Origin: a virus | Virus record (IMG/VR): IMGVR_UViG_3300044833_000060 | Span: 1 to 64,000 of that record | Length of the DNA stretch: 64,000 nt | Direction: 5' to 3' (one strand) | Shown: positions 31,921 through 40,314 of the stretch, one piece after another | Layout: every line of letters starts with the position of its first letter | Numbering within the stretch: position 1 is the stretch's first letter | Made by a program: the position numbers and the translations under genes | Notes under the pieces: model-generated | The model's database searches: none | What the model was told of the DNA's origin: nothing | Seen by the model: the letters and a program-made list of their open reading frames with translations, nothing else

Positions 31921-32636
31921 GAGGGGGATTCAGTTGGGACCAGGTCATTCAATTCGCCAATCGCCGCACCGAACAACGCGGAACATCTCTTGATCTTGAT
32001 GGTGAACTATTTACAGCCATACAGGAAGTATGTCTTGAGCAGCGCTGGTGGTGGCGTCGTCGCATTAGCCTCTTTAATTTAGTGGCGGGACAAGCGTTGT
32101 ATGATCTCACCGCGACGTCGGCTGGAGCCATCAATGCGCCAGACCTCCAGCAGATCGCCAAGAATGGCTTCAAGATTTATACTCCTGGCACTTCCTGCTA
32201 TGGATGTCCGGACCCGGTCTTTGACGTGGATCAGCAAGACAATATTTTGGCTACGCAATCGCTATATCCGCCAGCTATGCCGTGTCGCTTCTTTATTCTG
32301 GCTGGCCAAACCTCGACTCTAATCGTTGACCCGGTTCCTGACCAGAATTACTCATGTGCGCTTGGTTACTGGGCGATCCCGAATTACACCGACGACGACC
32401 AAGATCTAAGCATTCCTTTACTCCCAGTCTGGATGCAGCCAGTCCTCATTAAAAAACTGGAAGCGCAGATTGAACGCTATTCCCAGAGCGAAGAAGGCCC
32501 GCAGAAATACGAAATGGTCATGAGTGAGTATCAGCGGCTTCTTGAGAAAGCCTCACTCTATCGGCAATTTGCTGATGGATTAGTGGAAGATCTCCGCGTT
32601 CGCTCGCATACCGACTCGGTACAAAGCACCAGCTAA
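31908..32636 (+). CDS. head-tail adaptor-like protein, 242 aa
   Basis: The N-terminal helices ('WDQVIQFANRRTEQRGTS', 'EVCLEQRWWWRRRISLF') and the C-terminal helices ('LLPVWMQPVLIKKLEAQIE', 'YQRLLEKASLYRQFADGL') frame a beta-rich middle. This plan and the position just before the gp10-like gene fit podovirus adaptors that seal the portal (P22 gp4-like role). Call rests mainly on layout. Confidence 0.6.
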   Translation: MPPVGGGFSWDQVIQFANRRTEQRGTSLDLDGELFTAIQEVCLEQRWWWRRRISLFNLVAGQALYDLTATSAGAINAPDLQQIAKNGFKIYTPGTSCYGCPDPVFDVDQQDNILATQSLYPPAMPCRFFILAGQTSTLIVDPVPDQNYSCALGYWAIPNYTDDDQDLSIPLLPVWMQPVLIKKLEAQIERYSQSEEGPQKYEMVMSEYQRLLEKASLYRQFADGLVEDLRVRSHTDSVQSTS

Positions 32637-32644
32637 AACCTTTC

Positions 32645-35335
32645 ATGCCTCTCAAGCCAGCAGAAACTTATCCCGCAGGCGGCGTAGATTCGCGCTCGAA
32701 TCCTATCGCCATGCCTCCGGATCGGTGTCTTATGGTGCATGACTTTTGGCCGCAGCAAGACGGCAGCTATCGGCTCCGAGATGGATACACACTGTATGCA
32801 ACCGGTTTGCAAGCGGGCCTGCCAATTCATTCTGTAGTGAGCGTGACCGGCCCTGCTCCCTCATTCACTCCATTGGTAGTCTTCTGGCAGGGAAAGGTGC
32901 CTTACGTTATCGATCAGGCGATGAACGTGGTTACCACGCCCACGATTCGCGGCACGGCAATTCAATCAAGTTCGCGCTTTTCTTATTTTTATACCAACGG
33001 ACACTTACACGCCTTCAACGGCACAGATGCCAAATGGTTTGATGGGACGGCGTGGAGAGATATCGGCCTTCCATCCTTAACCTCAGCCCAAGCGGCGGCG
33101 GTAATAATGCAGCCTGGGCTCGAAGCCATTACCCCAACGCAGGCCACAGCCGTTGTGATGACCGCTGCCTCTGGCGGGGCGTGGATTGGCCCTGCCACGG
33201 TTAACTGCTGGCTAGCTTTTTTTGATACGGCTACCAACATCCTCGCCGCCTCTGCACTCAGCTTGGGATCTGGACCGCTCAGCATCGCCGCCGGACAGAA
33301 GATCAATCTGACTAATCTACCGTCGAGCGGAATCACTACGGCGGTGGCGTTACTTGCATTTCAGAACGGCGCGCCGGCCTTGGGTTTGCCGGGTGCCGTG
33401 TTTGCGGCGTCGGGTTTCAAAACCCTTGCCTCGGTGTCGGTAGACGGCGCGACCGTCACCCTAAAGATCGTTGCCCACGGTTGGAGTACCGGAGCGGTGA
33501 TTGCTTTCAATAACAGCAATGGCCCAGCTGGTTTTAGCGATGGACCATTCGCCGTCACGGTGATTGATGCCGACCACGTTGCCTTCACCACACCGCGCGC
33601 GCAACTCTATACTGGAGTTCTAGCAGGGACGGCAATCTTCGCTTTAATTTCAGTGCCTAACGGGACCACGTCTGGATCTATTTCGCAGACGGTAGGAGCA
33701 TCCGCTCAGGGAATCTCTTTCGATGTTAACGGCGGGAATATGTTTCCCTATGCTAACGATCCCACGCAAATTTCCGGCTTAGCAGCATCCTCGATTGGAG
33801 GATCGCAGCCGGGATATCTGTTCTTTGGGTCGATTTACAATCTTGTGACTGGTCACGTGGGAAATAGAACGCAGTTAGGTTTGCGCTTAAACAATACCGC
33901 AACGCTTGCCTCCATTCTCCTCACTGGCCTGCCGACATTTACGGACAGCGAATGGGTCCTGCTCCTTGGAAGAACGGGAGACGGAGCGGAGATTCCGTAT
34001 GCCATCATCGACAACAATGCTAACTGGCAGTTTGCGCCAAACGACCAAACTACACTTACCCTTTTACCGTATGGGATTGATGGGAATTCAGAACTGCCGT
34101 CTCGCAACTACCCCCCTCCCGGAACGCTCGATTCTAACTATCAATATTCGCTTTTGCCGGGAGGCGCGGCGCAGAATCCTCCCATCATCGGAACCTTCGT
34201 CAATGTATGGGTAGAGAGTGATCATTGCTGCGGAACTTTGGCCGGAAGTCCAACCATTTACCGTTCCGGCTCCGCCTTAGACTTTAGGGAAGGCGTGTTT
34301 GTCGGACTCCCAGAGCAATCTTGGGACCCAGGTGATATAGAGACGTTCCCCACAGGAAGTCCGGTGGTCGCGGGGCATAGTTACCAGCAAGAGTCCTGGT
34401 GTTTCACTCGCCAGGATTGCGCGATTCTCATGGAACTGGCGGGGGAGACCTCGTGGCAAGGCCCTTACAACATCGGCGGCGCGGGACAACACGCATGGAC
34501 AAGAGGCTGGCAAAACCTACCATTTTGGGTCACTGGAGAAAAGGAATTAGCCACAGTGTCGCTCGGTGGTTGGCAGCAATTAGCCGGTACCACGTCTTCG
34601 GCGAATGCCGGACCGGTCATTATTTCCAGCGAATACGAGGCTGCTTTACTGTCCAAAATCGGTGACGCTTATCTTAGTCAGACGGAAGTTTCGTACATCC
34701 GGCAGCCGCTAAAGATGGTCGAAGTGCTTCGCATCAAGTGCTTCGATGCCAACGGAAATCCTTTTACCATCATCCACGACTTCAATATGCGTGATGAGCG
34801 GTCCCCATACGGGCAAGCCTATCAGGAAACATTTCTGGGAGAGTTGGGGACGGCCTTTACTCAGGCCACAATTCGCGATCAGAACGAGAAATCGCAAGTG
34901 ATTTGCGGCGGAGCCGATGGCAACCTCTACCTGCTTTATTCTGGTGGGAATGATAACGGAGTGGAATTCCTAGCGCGAGCTCTACGCTTGGTAAACCTTG
35001 GCCCGCAACGAACAGCGGTTAAGTTTTTGGAATGGTATGGCGACGGCAAAGCGCACTGGTACATTAGCCGCAAATTAAACACTCCTTTCAATGTGGAGCA
35101 GATGACCGACCTCTGTCAGGAAGCTCCGCAGGAAGTACAGGGCGAGGAGGGGGACAACCGCTGGATCGTGGATATTCCTACTCCAGAGATGGTGCACGCT
35201 TATATTCTGTTGCAACTTACATCACACTCGACGGACGGAAGTTCGGATTTAAATTCCCCGCCTCACATGCCAGTAGAAAGCTACGGACGGGTCTGGTTGG
35301 TGGCGCCGCAACTCGGGGCAAGCCGCCCTCGGTAA
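32645..35335 (+). CDS. tail/stabilisation protein, P22 gp10-like, 896 aa
   Basis: The N-terminus 'GGVDSRSNPIAMPPDRCLMV' and 'RLRDGYTLYATG' is characteristic of large phage tail-nozzle or DNA-stabilisation proteins. 'FSYFYTNGHLHAFNG' and 'WFDGTAWRDIGLP' read like beta-propeller blades. A central Ala/Gly-rich block (residues ~145-360) looks like inserted Ig-type domains. It would extend the portal-adaptor tube. Confidence 0.7.
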   Translation: MPLKPAETYPAGGVDSRSNPIAMPPDRCLMVHDFWPQQDGSYRLRDGYTLYATGLQAGLPIHSVVSVTGPAPSFTPLVVFWQGKVPYVIDQAMNVVTTPTIRGTAIQSSSRFSYFYTNGHLHAFNGTDAKWFDGTAWRDIGLPSLTSAQAAAVIMQPGLEAITPTQATAVVMTAASGGAWIGPATVNCWLAFFDTATNILAASALSLGSGPLSIAAGQKINLTNLPSSGITTAVALLAFQNGAPALGLPGAVFAASGFKTLASVSVDGATVTLKIVAHGWSTGAVIAFNNSNGPAGFSDGPFAVTVIDADHVAFTTPRAQLYTGVLAGTAIFALISVPNGTTSGSISQTVGASAQGISFDVNGGNMFPYANDPTQISGLAASSIGGSQPGYLFFGSIYNLVTGHVGNRTQLGLRLNNTATLASILLTGLPTFTDSEWVLLLGRTGDGAEIPYAIIDNNANWQFAPNDQTTLTLLPYGIDGNSELPSRNYPPPGTLDSNYQYSLLPGGAAQNPPIIGTFVNVWVESDHCCGTLAGSPTIYRSGSALDFREGVFVGLPEQSWDPGDIETFPTGSPVVAGHSYQQESWCFTRQDCAILMELAGETSWQGPYNIGGAGQHAWTRGWQNLPFWVTGEKELATVSLGGWQQLAGTTSSANAGPVIISSEYEAALLSKIGDAYLSQTEVSYIRQPLKMVEVLRIKCFDANGNPFTIIHDFNMRDERSPYGQAYQETFLGELGTAFTQATIRDQNEKSQVICGGADGNLYLLYSGGNDNGVEFLARALRLVNLGPQRTAVKFLEWYGDGKAHWYISRKLNTPFNVEQMTDLCQEAPQEVQGEEGDNRWIVDIPTPEMVHAYILLQLTSHSTDGSSDLNSPPHMPVESYGRVWLVAPQLGASRPR

Positions 35336-35339
35336 CTAT

Positions 35340-35840
35340 ATGGGGAAATCACTGGTGGCGACTTTAGCAGGCGGTAATTACCTTCAGCGAGCGATTGAAA
35401 AGCAGAACGTCACGAATTTTCTGCGGGTACATGGAACGGCGGCCTCGCCCAGCGCGCCTAGGGATGTTCAGATCCAATCAGCGGCGGGCGGTGTTCTGGT
35501 CTCGTGGAAATTGCCGACGCAGCACGATAGTGTGGCTGGCTGGCGTGTCTACGTGAATACCGAAACCAATTTAGCCGCACAGATACGCGACAAAGGAACT
35601 CGGCAACTCTTTATTCCACTAAGTTCTGGCGCGAACCCAGCTTCGGTCAATGTCATGGTTTCCTCGTTCACCACTCTTGGCCGCGAATCGGCGAAGGTTG
35701 TTAAACAAGCAACTCCGGCTCCGCAAACGACAACCACGGTCGTTCCCACGGTTCCTCCTGGATATCAACAGGAGTCAGCCGGCGGCAGTAATCGGGGTTT
35801 GGTGCGTTTCAACGGGGAATCGCAATACGTTCATCCATGA
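35340..35840 (+). CDS. fibronectin-III-like domain protein, 166 aa
   Basis: 'SAPRDVQIQSAAGGVLVSWK' and 'AGWRVYVNTETN' are the start of a single FN3 domain (about residues 38-125). A Thr/Pro linker and a Gly/Asn-rich tail follow. FN3 domains are usual on phage virion surfaces, where they bind carbohydrate weakly. Confidence 0.75.
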   Translation: MGKSLVATLAGGNYLQRAIEKQNVTNFLRVHGTAASPSAPRDVQIQSAAGGVLVSWKLPTQHDSVAGWRVYVNTETNLAAQIRDKGTRQLFIPLSSGANPASVNVMVSSFTTLGRESAKVVKQATPAPQTTTTVVPTVPPGYQQESAGGSNRGLVRFNGESQYVHP

Positions 35841-36271
35841 GTCTTCGCGCAATCGCATTGGATTTTAACCGGGCTGGCGGATATGCCATGCCACAAGACC
35901 GGGAACTACATCGGATGGCAATTGAATTTGCTAAGAAGGACATGGCCGAGATTCCGGATTATTCCAGTTTCGCAAAGGTGTGGGTTGTGACGGAATGTGG
36001 GCCGGATGACAAGCCTGTCGAGATCCATGGGGCGCTAGGTTTTACGATGCGGCCGGACTTCACGTTAGTGCGTTTCAAAAGCAAGCAAGCTCTCATAACG
36101 GGATACAGTCGAGCCAATGCATACCTTGCTGACAACGGATGCCGAGGCAGTGAATCGTTGGTATTTGTCGATTCCAAAGAGGGTCCAGAGCAAAGGTGTC
36201 CGCAGTGGGAAGAATCACTCGCTGCCCTTAACGCCAAAGCAGCCGATCGCTGGCTGATCAAGATTCGATGA
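35837..36271 (+). CDS. hypothetical protein, possible acetyltransferase-like fold, 144 aa
   Basis: 'FAKVWVVTECGPDDKPVEIH' and 'LGFTMRPDFTLVRF' form strands, then a helix 'ALITGYSRANAYLADNGCRG' and a strand 'LVFVDSK'. The order resembles a GNAT-type fold but no acetyl-CoA motif is obvious. ATGA overlap with the FN3 gene. Within the tail module. Confidence 0.55.
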   Translation: MSLRAIALDFNRAGGYAMPQDRELHRMAIEFAKKDMAEIPDYSSFAKVWVVTECGPDDKPVEIHGALGFTMRPDFTLVRFKSKQALITGYSRANAYLADNGCRGSESLVFVDSKEGPEQRCPQWEESLAALNAKAADRWLIKIR

Positions 36272-36281
36272 GGAACAATAA

Positions 36282-36527
36282 ATGAGCTTTACGACTCTCG
36301 GAGATGTTTACGAAGTAGTCTTCCGCGTCAGCAAAAAAGTAGGCGGAGTGTGGGTAGCCGATCCACAGAATTCCGGCCAGCAAGGGAAGCATAACGTGGT
36401 TGCAGCCAGCGAAGCGAATGCAGCCTCAATCGTTCAAGCGTACATGGGACACGACAATGTTGCGACGCGGGTCGAGTGCCACGGCGGAGTGCGCAAGATT
36501 ATGACGAGCGTCATCATCGCAGCGTAA
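36282..36527 (+). CDS. small beta-rich protein, 81 aa
   Basis: Starts 'MSFTTLGDVYEVVFRVSKK' and contains 'HNVVAASEANAASIVQAY'. Folded-looking but unassigned. The opposite-strand HNH gene ends one base after its stop. Confidence 0.6.
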   Translation: MSFTTLGDVYEVVFRVSKKVGGVWVADPQNSGQQGKHNVVAASEANAASIVQAYMGHDNVATRVECHGGVRKIMTSVIIAA

Positions 36528-36528
36528 T

Positions 36529-37017
36529 CTAAATGACGTGTTTCCAGTCAATTCGTTTGACGATGCCTCTTATCGTGGCACGACACACACCGTATTTATT
36601 CGAGAGACTTCTATAACCATGCCCACGAGAACCGGCAATATATTCGCTGCGAATCTGGCGAACGACGGAGGCAGTAAGAACAGCATCATGGTTTTGTTCT
36701 CCAGAATGTGCGCCACGCTGTCGATTCTTTCGTATCTTATCCTCCATGTTGTCTTGGCGCGTCCCTTCGAACAAATGACGCGGGTTAAAGCATGGCGGAT
36801 TATCGCATCGGTGGAGCGCACATGGGGTGGGGTAATGGCCGTAAGTCAGTTGGAACGCCAGCCTATGCACGGCAGTGGTTATGCCGTGAACGTTCACAAT
36901 GCCGTAACCTCCAACATCGCGGCAATACGGCCAAATGAGGCATTCATTAGAGGCGTGGGATTCGAGAACTTCCTTGACCCACTCAAGAAGAGTTTTATTG
37001 CTAAACTTAGACGGCAT
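36529..37017 (-). CDS. HNH homing endonuclease (HNH_3 type), antisense insertion
   Basis: 162 residues. 'AVHRLAFQLTYGHYP' then 'CALHRCDNPPCFNPRHLFEG' then 'TRQDNMEDKIRKNRQRG' is the HNH_3 core. 'LTASVVRQIRSEYIAG' and 'SLSNKYGVCRATIRGIVK' form the C-terminal DNA-binding helix-turn-helix typical of this family. It lies head-to-tail against late genes of the opposite strand. That marks it as a selfish insertion between the genes at 36282 and 37113. Confidence 0.92.
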   Translation of the reverse strand: MPSKFSNKTLLEWVKEVLESHASNECLIWPYCRDVGGYGIVNVHGITTAVHRLAFQLTYGHYPTPCALHRCDNPPCFNPRHLFEGTRQDNMEDKIRKNRQRGAHSGEQNHDAVLTASVVRQIRSEYIAGSRGHGYRSLSNKYGVCRATIRGIVKRIDWKHVI

Positions 37018-37112
37018 CGTTGCTCCTCAAAAGCATCGGTGTTAGGGCGTTCGTCACTCCGCAAGAGTGCGAGCGCCCATCTCATCTTAGCATCGACCCA
37101 ATTGGTAACGAT

Positions 37113-37748
37113 ATGAAAATCACTACCAAGGCTGTCTTTGATATCGCGACCAGTGACCTCATTGAGTGGCATGGATACGAATATGAAGGACCACTGGAAT
37201 TGGCCGGAGGAGGCCCGTCTAGCAGTCAGCAAGCTGCGCAGCAACAAACATTGCAAAACTCGCAGCAAGAAGGCGCTCTGGCGAACCAGAGCGCACAAAA
37301 GTTCAACGCTCTCGGGAGCAGCGTCTCTCCTTTCTATCAGAATGAAATGACGAATGGACTTCCTTTTTATAATTCGCTTACCGATTTCACTTCGGGCACG
37401 ACGGCGCAGGCATTCAATCCCGCCAAGGCAGCATTCCTGCGCACGCAAGGAACTATGGGAGCGTTGCCGTCCGGCTCCAAAGCGGCGGGAATGAATGACA
37501 TTAACGAGAATCAAGCGAAGACCTTCGACAGTGGATTAGTGAACAGCATGTTTGCGCAGCAGCAGGCTAAGCAACAGGGCGCGGCTGGCACTGCTGGACT
37601 CATGCAGGCCTATAACCCGGCAGCTTTTTACGGTGGCTCAAGTTCGGCTGGGAGTTCGGCCAGCCAGCCATTGCAGCCCGCCTATAACCCATGGATGGGG
37701 GTACTCGGCGGAGCTGTCCAAGGCGCAACATCAAAAATCCCGTTCTAG
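37113..37748 (+). CDS. internal virion / ejection-type protein, 211 aa
   Basis: The start 'MKITTKAVFDIATSDLIEWH' followed by 'GYEYEGPLELAGG' is a recurrent N-terminus in podovirus ejection-protein genes. The rest is Gln/Ala/Ser/Gly-rich, helical then disordered, with 'YNPAAFYGGSSS'. It probably sits inside the capsid or tail and enters the cell with the DNA. Confidence 0.65.
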   Translation: MKITTKAVFDIATSDLIEWHGYEYEGPLELAGGGPSSSQQAAQQQTLQNSQQEGALANQSAQKFNALGSSVSPFYQNEMTNGLPFYNSLTDFTSGTTAQAFNPAKAAFLRTQGTMGALPSGSKAAGMNDINENQAKTFDSGLVNSMFAQQQAKQQGAAGTAGLMQAYNPAAFYGGSSSAGSSASQPLQPAYNPWMGVLGGAVQGATSKIPF

Positions 37749-37760
37749 GGGAAGAAGACT

Positions 37761-38057
37761 ATGGGTGGATCACTTGGCGGCATCTTCAGTAACGAGGGGC
37801 AGGGCGATGACTTTAACAGCGCCACAGGCCAGTACGGCCCATCGACTATGCAAAAGCTCGTGCAAGGCATGGCCAAGGGTGCAGGGCAAGATGTCGGTAA
37901 AGCCATGCAGCAACCTGCGGGGCAGGGCGGCGGCGGCGCTGGCATACCGGGCGCTCCACCAGCCTCTCCGGTGGATGCCGGATACTTTGCCCCTTCGGCA
38001 CTTCCACAGCGCCAAGCGATGCCTCCTGGATCTCCATCACCGTTCTACGGACAGTAA
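37761..38057 (+). CDS. Gly/Pro-rich virion-type protein, 98 aa, ends PFYGQ
   Basis: It starts 'MGGSLGGIFSNEGQGDDF' and ends 'PPGSPSPFYGQ'. The N-terminal M-G-G-x-L-G is shared with the gene at 38629, and the P-x-FYG end with genes at 20522 and 42147. Disordered. The HNH gene on the other strand overlaps its last 13 bases. Confidence 0.65.
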   Translation: MGGSLGGIFSNEGQGDDFNSATGQYGPSTMQKLVQGMAKGAGQDVGKAMQQPAGQGGGGAGIPGAPPASPVDAGYFAPSALPQRQAMPPGSPSPFYGQ

Positions 38058-38599
38058 ATTATGGGTGATTTGCGGCTCAAGATCCGAGATTGTTCTGATC
38101 GCACGCCACTCCTTAGCATTTCTTGATGAAGGCAACCACAACTTTTGGTACGACCGTGCCGCAGTTTCGAGCCGATAGCGATAACGGTGTTGCCGCACTC
38201 GCATTTGCACAACCAGACCAACTCCTTATGGCGCGCACCGTAACCAGCAAACTCGATTACACGCAGCCGTCCGAACGCCTTCTTCTTCATCTCGTCTGGC
38301 GTTATCACGTTTCTCCGGTTGCGCATCTGAACTGTGCGAAGAACCCAGCGACAATTGCCGGGTTCATAATTGCCGTCATTATTCATTCGATCAATCATAT
38401 GCAAAGCAGATGGACGGAGCCCCATATCGGCCAAGAAATTTTCAAAGAGATGCCATGTTTCACAAACGGCAATGCCGCGCCCGCCGTAATTTTTGAAGCT
38501 TTTGTTCTTTGGCTTTTCGCAGCGTTGCAACATATTATGCCATGCGGCGGATTCTGGACTTCGCAAACCTCCGACCCTGTGTCCATGCGTTGGTTTCAT
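38045..38599 (-). CDS. HNH homing endonuclease-like protein, antisense insertion
   Basis: 184 residues. 'YGGRGIAVCETWHLFENFLA', 'LHMIDRMNNDGNYEPGNCRW' and 'QMRNRRN' are the conserved core of a phage HNH/homing family (D-R-I/M-x-N-D-G-x-Y-E-P-G-N-C-R-W). The C-terminal region 'LVWLCKCECGNTVIAI' and 'SCGC' is a zinc finger often attached to these nucleases. It faces the late genes, so it is a second selfish insertion 1 kb from the first. Start at 38599. Confidence 0.88.
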   Translation of the reverse strand: MKPTHGHRVGGLRSPESAAWHNMLQRCEKPKNKSFKNYGGRGIAVCETWHLFENFLADMGLRPSALHMIDRMNNDGNYEPGNCRWVLRTVQMRNRRNVITPDEMKKKAFGRLRVIEFAGYGARHKELVWLCKCECGNTVIAIGSKLRHGRTKSCGCLHQEMLRSGVRSEQSRILSRKSPIIYCP

Positions 38600-38628
38600 A
38601 GCCCAAATATATCGCAAATTCCGCTTTT

Positions 38629-40314
38629 ATGGGAGGGAAATTGGGCAGCCTAACCAATCCCGGACTCGCATACGATCAAGGTCAAGGAACCGATCCCTCT
38701 TCCGGGATGCAGGTCCAACTTCCGCCTATCGTCAAGTACTTCAAGAATGCTGCGCTTCGCGGACATCAGGCAGCGTTGGACGAAATGGCCACTGTCCAGC
38801 CGGGGACTTCAACCGTTAGCGGACCGAACGGCGGAGCGCCGCAAATTCCAAACCCCGGCGAGCCGGATCAGAACACGGCAACCGATAATGCCCCGCCCCG
38901 TAGTTCGATGCCGAAGATATTCAAGCCGAGCTTCGCGCAAACCACTACAGACGCTCAAGGACTGCCAGCACCCATCAATCCCGCGCAAACCAAACTCGGG
39001 AAGTTACTTACGATATTGGGCGCAGCGGCGCACGGAGCGGCGGCAGGATGGGGAACAGGGAATCCGGCGGCGGGAGCAGACAGAGCGCGAGAGATTCCTC
39101 TCCAGATGGCGCAACAGAGACAGCAACTTGCTCAAGGTCAGGCGCAGACAGAACTTCTGAAGCAGCAAGCGACGATGGTCCAGACGCCTCTCGGCCCCAT
39201 GACGGCTGCAATGGCGAAGGTCGTCTATCCATCACTTATTAGCGCTGGAGCGAAGACAAGCTCGGCGCAGATTGGAGCAACCAGCCGAGAGAACGTGCAA
39301 GGGATGAAGGGCGACACTGCGGAAAATATACAAGGGCAAAAATCGCAGACGGCCACCGATGTGGCGGGAATTAATAAGCGCTTCATGGCAGTTCCGGGAG
39401 TCGGGCTGCTGGACACGCAAGATCCTTCCGGGAAACCATCGCTAATTCCAGGATCAGCGCAAGGCATAACCTTAACCCAACAGCATTTGAACGATTACGG
39501 GCTACCACAAGAATTTCTAGGCAAGACGATGACGCTACAGCAACTCGCACAACTGGAGCGCGTCCAAAATCAGCAAACTACCACGGTGCAAGGCGCGTCA
39601 GGTCCAGCTCTCGTAAACAAGAAAACAGGAAAAACGACCGGGCTTGGCCTCGGCAACCCGGCGATGGGCAAGCCGCTACAGGTTGGCGATGTCAATAACC
39701 CCGGCAACACGACATTCGTTACCGGTCAGCAAGCCATTACTCAAGGGCTACCTGGAACGCAATCGGCCAGTGTGCAAGTTCCAAAAGCGGCCGCAAAATC
39801 AGAAGTGCCGACGAAGATTGGCGACCAGAAAGTCGCGTTCAATACAGCGATCCAGCATGCCGATCTACTGCGAACTGCCGTGAAAGCATTGGGTAACGGG
39901 GACCAGCAGACTCTCAATGGCCTAAAGAATCGTTTCGCCAATGAATTCGGAGCAACGGGACCGATCACCGCTCAAGTCATCGCCGACGCCTACGGAAGAG
40001 AAGTGACGGCGATGCTCTCAAAGGGTCACATGACCGACAGCGAGATTGCCACAGTCGGAAGTACAGTTAACCCGTTGAAACAGAACTTCAAGCAAATCGA
40101 CAGCGTATTGAATGGCTATCAGGCTCTCGCGAAGTCGAAGATGACGCAATTGAACGCGCAAAAACAGAGCGCTATTGCGCAATCACAGACGCAGGGAAAA
40201 TCTGCTTCGAGTGCGGCATTTCCTCAGGGTGCAACCCACATCGTTCCCGGCCCGGACGGACGTAATCACTATACGAATCAGGCTGGCACCATTGATCTTG
40301 GAATAGCTCCATAA
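38629..40314 (+). CDS. large ejection-type virion protein, 561 aa
   Basis: It starts 'MGGKLGSLTNPGLAYDQGQ'. Long helical, Gln/Ala-rich segments (about 175-330 and 400-530) are separated by Pro/Gly linkers. Podovirus internal proteins of this type refold into a DNA channel. No enzymatic motif is visible. It ends with a TAATG overlap with the next gene. Confidence 0.65.
   Translation: MGGKLGSLTNPGLAYDQGQGTDPSSGMQVQLPPIVKYFKNAALRGHQAALDEMATVQPGTSTVSGPNGGAPQIPNPGEPDQNTATDNAPPRSSMPKIFKPSFAQTTTDAQGLPAPINPAQTKLGKLLTILGAAAHGAAAGWGTGNPAAGADRAREIPLQMAQQRQQLAQGQAQTELLKQQATMVQTPLGPMTAAMAKVVYPSLISAGAKTSSAQIGATSRENVQGMKGDTAENIQGQKSQTATDVAGINKRFMAVPGVGLLDTQDPSGKPSLIPGSAQGITLTQQHLNDYGLPQEFLGKTMTLQQLAQLERVQNQQTTTVQGASGPALVNKKTGKTTGLGLGNPAMGKPLQVGDVNNPGNTTFVTGQQAITQGLPGTQSASVQVPKAAAKSEVPTKIGDQKVAFNTAIQHADLLRTAVKALGNGDQQTLNGLKNRFANEFGATGPITAQVIADAYGREVTAMLSKGHMTDSEIATVGSTVNPLKQNFKQIDSVLNGYQALAKSKMTQLNAQKQSAIAQSQTQGKSASSAAFPQGATHIVPGPDGRNHYTNQAGTIDLGIAP

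Noticed and set aside
37552-38178. 208-codon plus-strand frame
   Set aside because: It runs through the end of the gene at 37113 and all of 37761 in another frame, and then into the antisense HNH gene; Arg/Ser-rich shadow.
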